A stretch of 64,000 nt of DNA from assembly GCA_027559495.1 (NCBI GenBank), contig JAMXSV010000006.1:1054001-1118000 (forward strand). The letters are read 5' to 3'. Of the stretch, positions 13,509 to 23,890 are shown piece by piece (position 1 is the stretch's first letter; every line of letters begins with the position of its first letter). Both the position numbers and the translations under genes were made by a program. Under the pieces are notes generated by a model that did not search any database, had not been told where the DNA came from, and was given only the letters and a program-made list of their open reading frames with translations. The DNA comes from Aurifilum marmelostoma (lineage: Eukaryota > Ascomycota > Sordariomycetes > Diaporthales > Cryphonectriaceae).

Positions 13509-14252
13509 CTTGACCTGTCAATTGATTGACTGTGTCACAATGTCATCATAATATTTTCTTTGTTGTGGTGATCTCCCGACCAGGGTCTTCCGGCTTATTC
13601 CCTTCGCCTCACCATATTGGGCTCTTTCGTGTTGGAAGAGTGGGGTGTTTCTGATCACGAGGCCAAGATCATATCCCAGCCCTGGCTCACATGTAGTAAT
13701 GACCCCATCCACCTTGGGCCTTTGATACTATAAGTATGGTACCCTTATCTTGGCTTTGTCCCTCTCTGCCCTGGTCAACACAAAGACCACATGCATGGGA
13801 TCACGGACCAACTTGCTGGGGACTTGAATCGATCCTCCTACCATACAATGTAGAGATTTGGTCTGTATCGTAGCACATAGATAGGATTGCAGGTACGTAC
13901 CAGCCCGCAAAGGCGGCAAGAGTACATGAGTGCATGCATGCGCAGAGGCATACGTAGGCATTCCATTGGATCAGGCGCAGATCCTATACGTTCCATTGGT
14001 TCCAACCTGTCAAACCCCAGGCGAAAGCGAGGTCATCTGACGAGAAACAGACGTGGCTCATGACTGCATCAACCCATTTGGGTCACCCGGGCAGCCGGGC
14101 TACTGCAGCCGACTGCAGCAGGCTGTTTTGCTGCCTGCGTTAGTTGGGAAATTGGCTGGCACGGCTGGTTGGTTCACCTCCCCCTGGCAACAGAGGAGGG
14201 GGAAAAAAGAAGAAGAGAGCAGGCCTGCAGTTACAGCCTGATCCATCGTGCA

Positions 14253-14273
14253 TTTTTTTTTTTTTTTTTTTTT
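14253..14273. repeat. T21 homopolymer
   Basis: Twenty-one T followed by CC and a further pyrimidine tract. Confidence 0.9.
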
Positions 14274-15497
14274 CCTTTTCTTTCTACCCTCCTACCCCTC
14301 TTGTCTCTTCTTTTGTTGGCTGCTGTGCCCTGGATCCTGGCAGATCTCCCGCCCTGCCCCACCCAGGTGTGATGGGCTCCCTCGGCGAAGATTTCCTTGG
14401 CCTTCTCGAAGGAAGTGGGTTTTCTTGGTTGTGCCCGTTGTGGGTTTCCCGAGGCTTACACGATCTTGGTGCCCGACTAAGAAGTTGTCGACGATTAGAA
14501 GTAGGGAAGGGAGGAAAAGGAAAAAAAACAGTGATAGACAAAAAGAAAAACAAGCAGCCGAAAACCGAGTTTTTTCCTCACCGCCCTCACCGCCAGGTTT
14601 TGCTGGATCGTCAATCTTTAGCAAAGTGTGACGCCGCCCATCGTTAAGCGCGCCTCCGTCTCCGGCTACTTTCCGTGGGTTTTCATAACAAAAAAAAAAA
14701 TTATCATTGACTCTTACTATTTCAACAAACTTTTTTTTTTTTTGACTTGCCTTACCCACGAAGGAGGACCCCGATGTGACATTCTCCCTCCCCCCTCCAC
14801 ACCCCAACGCAAACATTGTTCACCGGTTGTCATGTCACTGCGGAGCCCTCCAAAACCCCGTTCCGTTCCTACGCTGGGTCAAGCTGACAAGTTGACAGGG
14901 CAGACACGTCATGGCTATATCGGCATTCGCAATACCTTTTTTTTTCCTTTCCTTCTTCACCTTGTATTTACCCATTTCCCATCTTAGAAATGTATCCCGT
15001 GTACTACTTACTACTCGTGCGAACTCGCCCGGCCGCCCCATGGCTTCGGCAAGACAGAATAGGTGCGATACGTGTCAGCCGCCCTAGTCGCCCGCCGTGG
15101 CTTTTCTGCTGACAGGATGGGAATTATTTTGATGTTTTCCTCCTCCTCTGGCTCTTGCGCAGCTAGCATCCATCCGCCAGAAGCTGGCTCCTCCGGCAAA
15201 ATCGGCAGGATTTTTTTCCTCTTCTTCTCTTTCTCCCTTTCACTCCTCTTTATTTCTCCTTTTCTCACACGTGGCAGGACTTTGGACTATTGATTGTGAA
15301 CTCGTATGGTACATCTAATTTTACCAGCTAGCTAGTCCTCCAAAGAAGACCGAACCTACCCACCAAGGCTAAGGTCCTTGCCGTCGCCGTAGTCGGCACT
15401 AAACGAGATGAGATGAGAGATCTCTCTCGCACCCACCCCCCAAGCCACGAAGGCGGGCCTGGCCTCTGAGCGTGGCTTGTAGTTTCTTTCTTTCTCT

Positions 15498-15498
<1 letters not shown>

Positions 15499-15529
<31 letters not shown>
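15499..15529. repeat. T31 homopolymer
   Basis: The longest homopolymer in the window, followed by GTTGTTGTT. Confidence 0.9.
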
Positions 15530-15530
<1 letters not shown>

Positions 15531-18324
15531 TTGTTGTTCTCCGTTCCACAGCCAATCATCAGACCGCAATTTGGGGCTCGGGCCACCACCCCTCTGAAAC
15601 GGTTCGAGCGAGGCAGGGCAAGCTCGTGGTCAAAGCGAAAATCGATCCATCCGTTAGATGACACCGCGGCTGGACCTGGTGTGTAGCCAGTCCCAGAGGG
15701 TGGTAGTGTGTTGGTTGGTGTGTGTATATGGTTTGTCTGGCAAGCCACAAGCTGCTGATCCCACGTGGACGGCAGGGTTCTGCGCCCTCGAGCTCGAGGG
15801 CTAGCCAATTGTCACGGATGGAGGGGGGACAAGACACCAAGAGGAAGGACATCCCATCCATCACCCTTGGAGATCGTATCAATCAATCCATCAATTCATT
15901 CACTACGACGGGGCGCCCGCCTCGATCCTTCCTTCTCCAGTTCCAGGTGGGCTAACTCCCACAGGCCTCTACAGCAGCACATTTGCCCGCCCCGTCTGGC
16001 CTGCTGACCTGAAGGGAGGGTACCCTGGGCGCCGCGGATTGATTGATTGAAACCGTTGACATGATCTTTGTTGACATCCTTCCATTGATCGTCGTCCGTC
16101 TCGAATCATCATCATCAACCTGGAGGGGAAAGGCACAATTCGGCATTGTCGCGGGACTGAACTGCGAGCAGGAGCCAGCCACCACCTCCCCCGTCGTTGC
16201 GAAACAAGGAAATGAAGGGATGCAGTAAAGGACGGGCTCGGAATTCTTTGCGTAGGCCCTGCAGATGTTGGTATGATACTCATGCCCGTCCTTCTTTTCT
16301 TTTTCCTGCAGGGGGGCAAAAGACGGGGCAGTTCGCATGCGTTGCAGTTCCGCTGTGGGGAAGCAAACAATATCTGAGCGAAGCATCACCATCAGCCCAT
16401 GCTCCACATTGCCATACCGAATGGATTCCCACTTCCACAAAGGGAAACCGGACAAAAGTGTCATGGCCACCTTGTATAAGCCCTGTACAGTACTCGTCCG
16501 TCCCACTCTCGCAATTGTCTGCGGCCGCCCGCCAAGGGTTTGTCAATCAAATCTATTGAACATTCAATTTCATGCGCCCTGTGGGCTGAGAAAATGTAGA
16601 GAATCCACAGTACAAAAGAAGAATAGAGGAAACTGAGATGTCCTTCTGTCACTGCTTTTGCTTTTTTCTGGGGCTCGCTGTTACGGCCGTAGTGTTGATC
16701 GCCCGCTCGGACTCTTGGGATTTGGCCGCCTGCTCTCATATTTTGTCGCGTCACTTGACCCTCTGTCCCTGGCGATATAGGAAATTATGATGTCGCAGAA
16801 GGCGCCACAGCCATATGGGGCACATATTGATACTTTGTGTTTTCTTGCATTATGCGCGAGTCCATCTATTCACCTGATCTGATGCCTACTCAATTTTCTT
16901 TACAATCTCATGACTACTATTTCGTAATGAGGGGAGAAATAAAAAGGCGCAATGATTGTATGGTCCCATCATCGTCAGCATATACATTCTCAATGAAACG
17001 AACGAGAACGCCGCATAATGAAGTGAGTAGCCCCTCTCCACGCAGCATGAAAGAAGCGGAGGGGGAGGGGGGTTTCTCTTCCCATCTTCTTAGCCGCCTA
17101 CGCAGCAGCCGCAAGCACACACACACAGACCACCTTGCAGATGAGGGACCACGATGGGGGTGGAGGTGGAGGAGAAGCCAAGATACCACGGACCAGCGGC
17201 AACCTTTGTCTATGCATGTACTCAGGTGTAAAGTACCTCTAAATAGAGAGAGAGGGGCTACTCATCGACCATGTATCGGCCCCAGCCTCACCAGGTACCA
17301 TGCTAAAATGTGTAAGTTCACCATTTAGGGACATAGATACATACAGCCAGCGCACACATAGGGGCTTGTAGTCGAAAATACCGTGGGTCACATCCCCGCC
17401 CAACGATCCCACCCTCTATTTTGGCCTGTCATCATCCCGAGCTAGGCCCTGCATGCTGTAGCGAGCATCAAGCAGCAGCCAGTCTATCAGAACAAAGCAA
17501 ACGCCGCACCGCCACTGATTTTCAGCGCTCATCAAGCAAGGATCGCTGTTTCAGACCGAGCTGGAGAGGTGTTCTTTTATGGGGGCCCTGCAGCAACGGA
17601 AGCACGGTACAAAAACAGTATTGCACCGCATCTTGCATATTTTGTTCACGTACAGCTTGCCAATAATGCTGCAGCACTGCCCACCTAGGTTGTGGCACAA
17701 GCGGATATCCAATTAAATTTGCTCACAGCTGAACTGCAGAGCCAGCCTTCGCGGGCGGGCTGAGGCGGGGAGGGTGGAGGGAAGGCAACGCCACGAACTA
17801 GGGAACCGGAGCTGGCAGGCCAGGACGGCCCGCCGCTGAATAGATCGGAGTATCGGCTACTCACTTTTACCTTTTGACCCCATCGTTCGTGTGGGAGAGC
17901 AAAGGATTGCGGAGGGTCCGCGGGGCGATGATTTCGTTCAATATCAAGCGCCAGCGGCCGCTTTTCAAGCCACCCTCTCTGTGAAGACTCGCATTAGACG
18001 CCCCGAGAGTGGCTGTCGCGGTTTCAGAGTGGCTTTCAGATCAGCACACGAGGGCCGAGAAAACAGGGCGAGCGTGCTCACGGAGCAAGTATACCATGAA
18101 CTTGATCTCTCTCTGTGTATATGTGTGCCTATGGAGGCGGAGACTCAAGTCGTAGCGGTCGTTCGATCAGCCTGGTATCAATCTTAGTGGTGGGTGGCGG
18201 ACTTGCCTCCTGCTATCTCCGCCCTCCTCAGGGAACCAGACGCACACCTTTGCCTGCCTTGTCGGGCCCGTGGGACAGCAGGATGGAGGGGAGAGGAGGG
18301 GCAAAGGAGGGGAATGGGGCCCAC

Positions 18325-18450
18325 TGAAGCGTGCATGCATGTGTGCCTGACGTGCTCGTGCTTTGCTTGTTGTTGATGGTGGAATCCAGCATACTACTTT
18401 ATCTATGCATGCATGCATATATGCACAAGCACACACACGTGCATGCAGGA
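18325..18450. repeat. TGCATGCA-rich patch
   Basis: The palindromic tetranucleotide repeat GCATGCAT occurs at about 18,332-18,341 and again as (ATGC)3 plus ATATATGCA at about 18,405-18,424, with CACACGTGCATGCAG just beyond. The same octamer occurs at about 1,179-1,189, 1,599-1,607 and 13,931-13,940. Confidence 0.7.
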
Positions 18451-18975
18451 AGCACCAGCACCAGCAGCAAATGCAAAAGCAAGCAATGGTGCATCATGCG
18501 TTGTGCGTCACACTTGGTCGTGGTTGGTTCCTTCCCCCGCTAGGTCACTCTAGGTCATACCTTCCTTCAGGTTGGCTTCCAACTTCCTTTCGACCCCGAG
18601 TTTTCCACGTGGAAAGTGCAATCCCCAATCTAATCTCCTCCAAATCTCACTATCTGGCTGCTTGCCACCCATCGCGGGGTATTGCATCTCATCCGTGTGT
18701 AGATCTCCGTTTCTCTCTTTCATACTTGGCAAAACCCACCCCAACTCATCATCCACACGCCCACTCACACCAACTATAGCACACCTGTCTACATACAGAC
18801 CGCTGTCTCTCTCTGTGTCTCACTCGGGGCAGAGGAACGATCGGAAATGGCGCCATGATTTGAGACGACTCCATCCATGGTCGGTGTGCAAGGTGCCACT
18901 GACCGACCGACCATGATCCGCCCGAGACAGAGTGGATTGAGGGCGGCAAGACGGCTGGAACTTTTGAACAACTCA

Positions 18976-18976
<1 letters not shown>

Positions 18977-19011
<35 letters not shown>
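18977..19011. repeat. (AC)17 microsatellite
   Basis: Perfect AC array, the longest dinucleotide repeat in the window. Confidence 0.95.
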
Positions 19012-19012
<1 letters not shown>

Positions 19013-19458
19013 CACGAAAAGCCATGAGACACTAAGACCATCTGACATTCCACACACCAGCGCACACATGCATGAGAGGCTAAAGGAGGGAGGGCAAGAT
19101 CGACAGGTACATCGTGAACATGTACCTCTCCCCCTCCTCCTCCCTCCGATGATGCCGGCGTACTTGAACAAGGGAACTAATCAAGCAATCCAGTCACGCG
19201 AAAGAGAAGGAAAAAGAGGGGGGACACACACACCCCCCTCGTGACGTGCCTTCTGGTGCCGTGTCAGGCCGTGGTGGGAGCAAAAAAACAAGAAACGTAC
19301 CCGTAGTGCCTAAGTCAAGCTTGACTTGGCACGTTGGTTGACAAGAAACCCGCCAGGCTGTCCCTGATGCCCTATGAACGATGTCTTTGAACGGCAAAAG
19401 AAAAAGAAAAAGATCGGATATGCTAGTACAAGCAGTAAGCACAAGCTAATCGAAAACC

Positions 19459-19477
19459 TTTTTTTTTTTTTTTTTTT
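19459..19477. repeat. T19 homopolymer
   Basis: Nineteen T followed by CTCTCT. Confidence 0.9.
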
Positions 19478-21686
19478 CTCTCTTTGTTTATCACGATCCA
19501 CGACAGGCCAAAGCAAAGCAAGCAGGCAGGCCCCAGTGAGAAGGGTTACAAGACGTTCACCCGACGCTCGGCGTGCGGCTCCAGGACTTAGGTGTGTACA
19601 GTTGCTTTTCCGGTAGCCTCGGGCTTGCTGGCTTAGGGCTGTTTGTCTGTTCGAAACAAGTCCCCAGTGGCCACCGTTGTCATTGTCACACATCTTACGA
19701 GCAATCTGCCACTCTGGTCCATCCTCCATCCGACACATCCATTTTTATGCCCGTGGGGCTTCACTAGTACACGGTCCACCAAGTGATCGACTCGCTAACC
19801 GCGCCCCAGGACAGCCAGGCAGGGCAGGCTCGCATTCGATAAGGTTACCACTATAGTAGGAGTCGTTGTTTTGCGTACTTCCGGGGTTCCACATCTATGA
19901 ACCACATGATGGAGATGGGGACGAGGGCGCAACGCGGAAATGCTATGTACCTGTACTAGACGGGATCCTCCCTATCCAATCCAACGCTTGACTTCATCGC
20001 GCATCGCGCGTGCGTGTCGATCTTTCCATCACACCGCCCAGTCGGGACAGCAATGGGATGAAGATGAGGACGACGATCAGGCTGGCAAGACAGCTGTCAC
20101 ACCGAGATATGTAGTATGATTGAGATCTTCCCCCGCTCGCCCTGTTCTCCCTCAAACCGGATCCGCAAGCCAGATCATCGCCGGGCAGAGGTGAACAGCA
20201 GACAGTATCCAGTACCATGGCATATTATGTACTGGCAAGAAAGGGAGGGGTGGTCGATCGAACAAGACTGTAGCCGACCCTACCAGGCCCTACCTACCAC
20301 GTTGATGGGCAAGGCCGAGGAGGGGCACAAGGCTGTGTTTCAGAACCCACCCACCTCGACCGGCTGCCCGCGCGTGATTGGGGGGAACACGGTGGCCTTG
20401 GCCCAACTCAGAGGAACCACCCGCGATCACGAGGATGAGGTGGACAAGGGCTTGGTTCAGTTGCTCCAACCACGGTGGCCCAAGGACGAAACCGTCTTCA
20501 GGTTCCATCAGGGTGAGTCACTCAGTCACTTACACCGTCCATCCGCCCGACTAGGTCCGCTCGTCCGCCGAGTTGTGTGCGTGTGTGGGATGTGGTGGAC
20601 ATGATCCGACAGCCAGCGCCCTTGCTTCGTCGGAGGTCAACCTCAAAATCGTGATCTTCATTCTTTGTACAGTACTATCGGACCACAAAAATGGCAAGTC
20701 AGTCTTTGCTCAAGTCGTGCCCTCGAGGCGCTACCTATTTGGAACCATACACTTGGGACTTAGCGGCCACGCGGCTCGCTTTCTTTGACTTCGTTTTTTT
20801 TCTGGGTGGCTCGGCCGGGGCGTATAGCAGCCTTTGTGTCTGTGCGGTGGTAATAGTACGATACGGGAGGCTTGGGATCCCACATTCCGACCTCCTACTA
20901 TAACCCCAAGCGTCCTTTGTGTGCAAAAGGTCCCAGGAACCATCAGCCCTGACTAGTCGAGCGATCTTTGTCGGTCCGCACGGCTTCTTCCTTGTGCGTG
21001 CGCCGCCTGGGATCGGTGGGCTTTGACACCTGGGACTATGACCGCGCTCTATCGGGCTGCTAAAGGGCGCCACATACGTGATGACTCTCGAGAGGCGCCG
21101 GGGCTATTAGAGCTTATGCCGATGTGCTGATTTGCACTTTCGCCTCGTCTCGCGATGCGGAATGGACCGCACTGATCATGCCAATGTACGAGAATCGCAC
21201 CATCGATCTTTGGCGGCCGCCATCCCAGCCTCTTGGGGCTTGCACAACTATGTGCATTAACTCGGACGGCCAAACTCGTCTCTTCGGGGCCAAGGTTTTC
21301 GGCATCGGTACCGATCGTGATCGGTCGGCAATCTAGATGATGAGTGGGGATAATCCCCCTTCTGGCCCCCCTGGTTGATCAGATCATGCCACCACGCAAC
21401 ACTTCCTTATTGTGAAACACGAAACGAGCTCGTCATGACGAGGGGGGAGGGGGGCCATCGACCCTGTCAGCTCCCCTCTACTCTCCGGGTTGGGAGAGGG
21501 GGAAGAAGTGTGGTATGCATGGGATGTCAAGACCCATTGTGCATGTACACGACATCCTTCGAGGAATGACTCGGGGCGAAGGAAATAGAGCAGCAGCTCG
21601 GCGTCAACAGAGGGCCGTCTTGCCGATGGGACGAGGGTGGGCCTGTGCTGTCCAGCGTGGGATCCCATCTCCGCGTCTCAGCATCT

Positions 21687-22837
21687 TCACAGCGCATCCG
21701 ACGGCGCGCTGACAGCCGCATCAGGAATTTGTGTAGACGTGATCCAATTCTCCATCACAGCCTGGCCGCCCGGCACAGCAGCTGACTGTTCAGCCCTGCC
21801 CCGACCGCCCGCCGTGGCGATGCCCTTGCCTTTACTGCTGCTGCCATCGCGCCGCTTGACAACCAGGCATAGGACGCGCCCGTAGATGGAGAAGCCTTCG
21901 TACGAGATGTCCATGGCTAGCTTCTTCTTGTCGTCCCGTCCTCCTTCTTGTTCAAGAATACTAGCATCGTCCCTGCGACGCTTAGCTGGAGGCGGGGCTG
22001 TGTCGTCATCCTCGTGTTCGTCTTCGCCCTCCTCCTGAGCTACGAATAGATCATCGCCATCATCATCACCGCCATCATCGTGATCTTCCTCGAATTCGTC
22101 TGATCCCAGGGTGTCAGCATCACCCTGCTCTTGAGCGTCCGGGTTATCCTCTATGGCGGGTGGGGAGCCACCTCCACCGCGCCGTCGTTCCGGCACCCGG
22201 GGAGCGGCCTCTGCCGCGGCCGCATTCTCGTCCTGAGGTAATATTGGTATGTCATGGAGAGCAACGACGTCATCATCGTCCTCCTCCTCGCGGAGCTGAG
22301 GCACGTGTAGCGTCTCTGCTGCAGCTGCCTGCACGGCCTGAACATCAACGTCGATGGGGGCTTCCCTGGAGATGCCCGTCAGCTTGGACGCGTTGGACGT
22401 CAGCCTTGTCTGTGTGGTGTCGCGGAAGTGCTTGTGCTTGAACAGCATTGAGTGTCGGATGTTTGTCTCGGTCAGGAAGATGGACACCTCAAAATCGTCT
22501 GGGAGAGAACATCAGGTTCCCATCATCATCAGCCAGATTCGCGCACAGCAGCAGGGACGAGGGACACGGAATAGCACGACTCAGACACCCAGACGATCTT
22601 ACCTTGGGTAACCGTGTCCTTGATGGTGCGCTTCTTGGTACTCTTCTTCCGGCTGCGCTCGCGCTCCTCGCGCAGCTTGGGCAAGACAAACGGCCGCACC
22701 GCCTCGATGACCTTGGGCAGGACTGGGACACGTGGGCTGAGGAGCCACGAGTGCGCCAGGGACGGGTCGTCGAGGTAGATGCGGCACTCGAGCACAGAGT
22801 ACTTTGTAATTCTGAGATACCGCCTGATGGGGGCCAT
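21687..22837 (-). CDS. Uncharacterised acidic protein with conserved ends (348 aa)
   Basis: The model is two exons, 22,603-22,837 and 21,687-22,498, with a 104-nt phase-1 intron (GTAAGA...CCCAG). The protein begins MAPIRRYLRITKYSVLECRI. It has a basic patch with RKKSTKKR near residues 62-70, then DDFEVSIFLTET just after the splice. A long middle (about residues 125-265) is rich in D, E and A. A second ordered block near the C-terminus reads MDISYEGFSIYGRVLCLVVK, followed by ENWITSTQ. The joined frame across the intron and the pattern of structured ends with an acidic linker suggest a genuine conserved fungal gene. KKKRT- and PPPAKRRR-type basic clusters suggest a nuclear protein, which is inference. 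I do not recognise a named domain and assign no function. It is transcribed toward the gene desert. Confidence 0.8.
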
Positions 22838-23482
22838 GGCGGCGGAAAGGAGATGGAGAAATGCGAGGGCAGGGTGCGAGGGAGGAGGACCCTTCTCCGA
22901 GCCGGGCCGCCGGCCTGTTGCTGCTGCTGGCCCTGCACAGTGGTTTGGGACAGTGTGGATGCGACGACAGTTCTGGCTCTTTGATCTGACGCGAGGGAAG
23001 ATCAAAATCGTGTGGTTGGGCGGTCAAGATTGTCTGGAGTTTATTGGATGCATGATGGTGGAGGAGGAGAACATAGTAAGTGTGTGCCTTGTGACGCGTT
23101 GGAGATGCTCGGACCCGGAAGACGGGCAAGGGCCCACCCGGGGTAAGGCAGTGACGTATTGGGCACAGTAGTATCAACTGTACTGTGACTCCGGCCGCCC
23201 GCCCCAATTCTTTCCGGAACCTCGAGGTCGGATTCACGACCCCCAGCCAAAAGAATGGCAATGGAACAGAAGGGTCTTCTCGTACAATCTGGCTCTGAAT
23301 GTCCGGAGTAAGATACCCGTTGTTGCTGGCCGTTTCTCCTCTCTCAGTGCCAAACAAGCAAGGCACACGAGAACACTACAGATATACCAAAACACGTAGT
23401 AATTTACACAAGTACTATATACATACAAAATAGTATCATCTAAAGTGTTTCTTTTTTCTCATAAACTCTGTCTTGCTTTTGT
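22838..23482. other. Intergenic, 645 bp (tandem minus-strand genes)
   Basis: Holds the promoter and leader of the 348-aa acidic protein gene and the 3' end of the GT90 gene. No further feature was seen. Confidence 0.6.
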
Positions 23483-23835
23483 TTATTTTGGACTCTCGTA
23501 GCCAAGCTCATCTCTCTTCTCATCAATGATTCTCCCCCATTCCAGCAGCAGCCGAAACATGTAGATCTCTGCGTCCTCTCGCCGGAGAGCCTGAGTCGCC
23601 CACTGCTTCCCCTGCTCCGCAATCCACTTGGTGTCTTCGACACGTGACTGCATGGGCACCTTGCGCCCGTTGATGAGGCCCTTGTCCTCGAGGCCTAAGA
23701 AGTAGGCCAGCGTGCTGTAGAGGTCGTGGAAGCGAATATCGACAGGCACGTAGTGGAGCCAGGGGAACACACGCTCTGTATACCATTCCTTTAAAAACAA
23801 ACAATATGCAGTCAGCACAGTCGTCGTTGATATCG

Positions 23836-23890
<55 letters not shown>

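Larger units (their letters stand above)
1..21686. other. 21.7-kb gene desert rich in simple repeats
   Basis: No recognisable protein gene was found on either strand. Open frames here translate to low-complexity peptides (runs of F, K, S, HT, VC) that follow the microsatellites. Base composition looks near balanced, without the TpA-rich, stop-riddled look of RIP-mutated transposons. The region carries (CA)n, (TG)n, (AT)n and (GCA)n arrays, T and A runs up to 31 nt, and a 19-nt G run, far more than the right-hand 42 kb. Scattered short motifs recur, notably TAGTAGTA/TACTACTA and TGCATGCA. It may be an unusually long upstream or regulatory region of a gene left of the window, or may hold non-coding transcripts. 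Only the small ORF at 5,285-5,395 looks gene-like. Confidence 0.7.
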
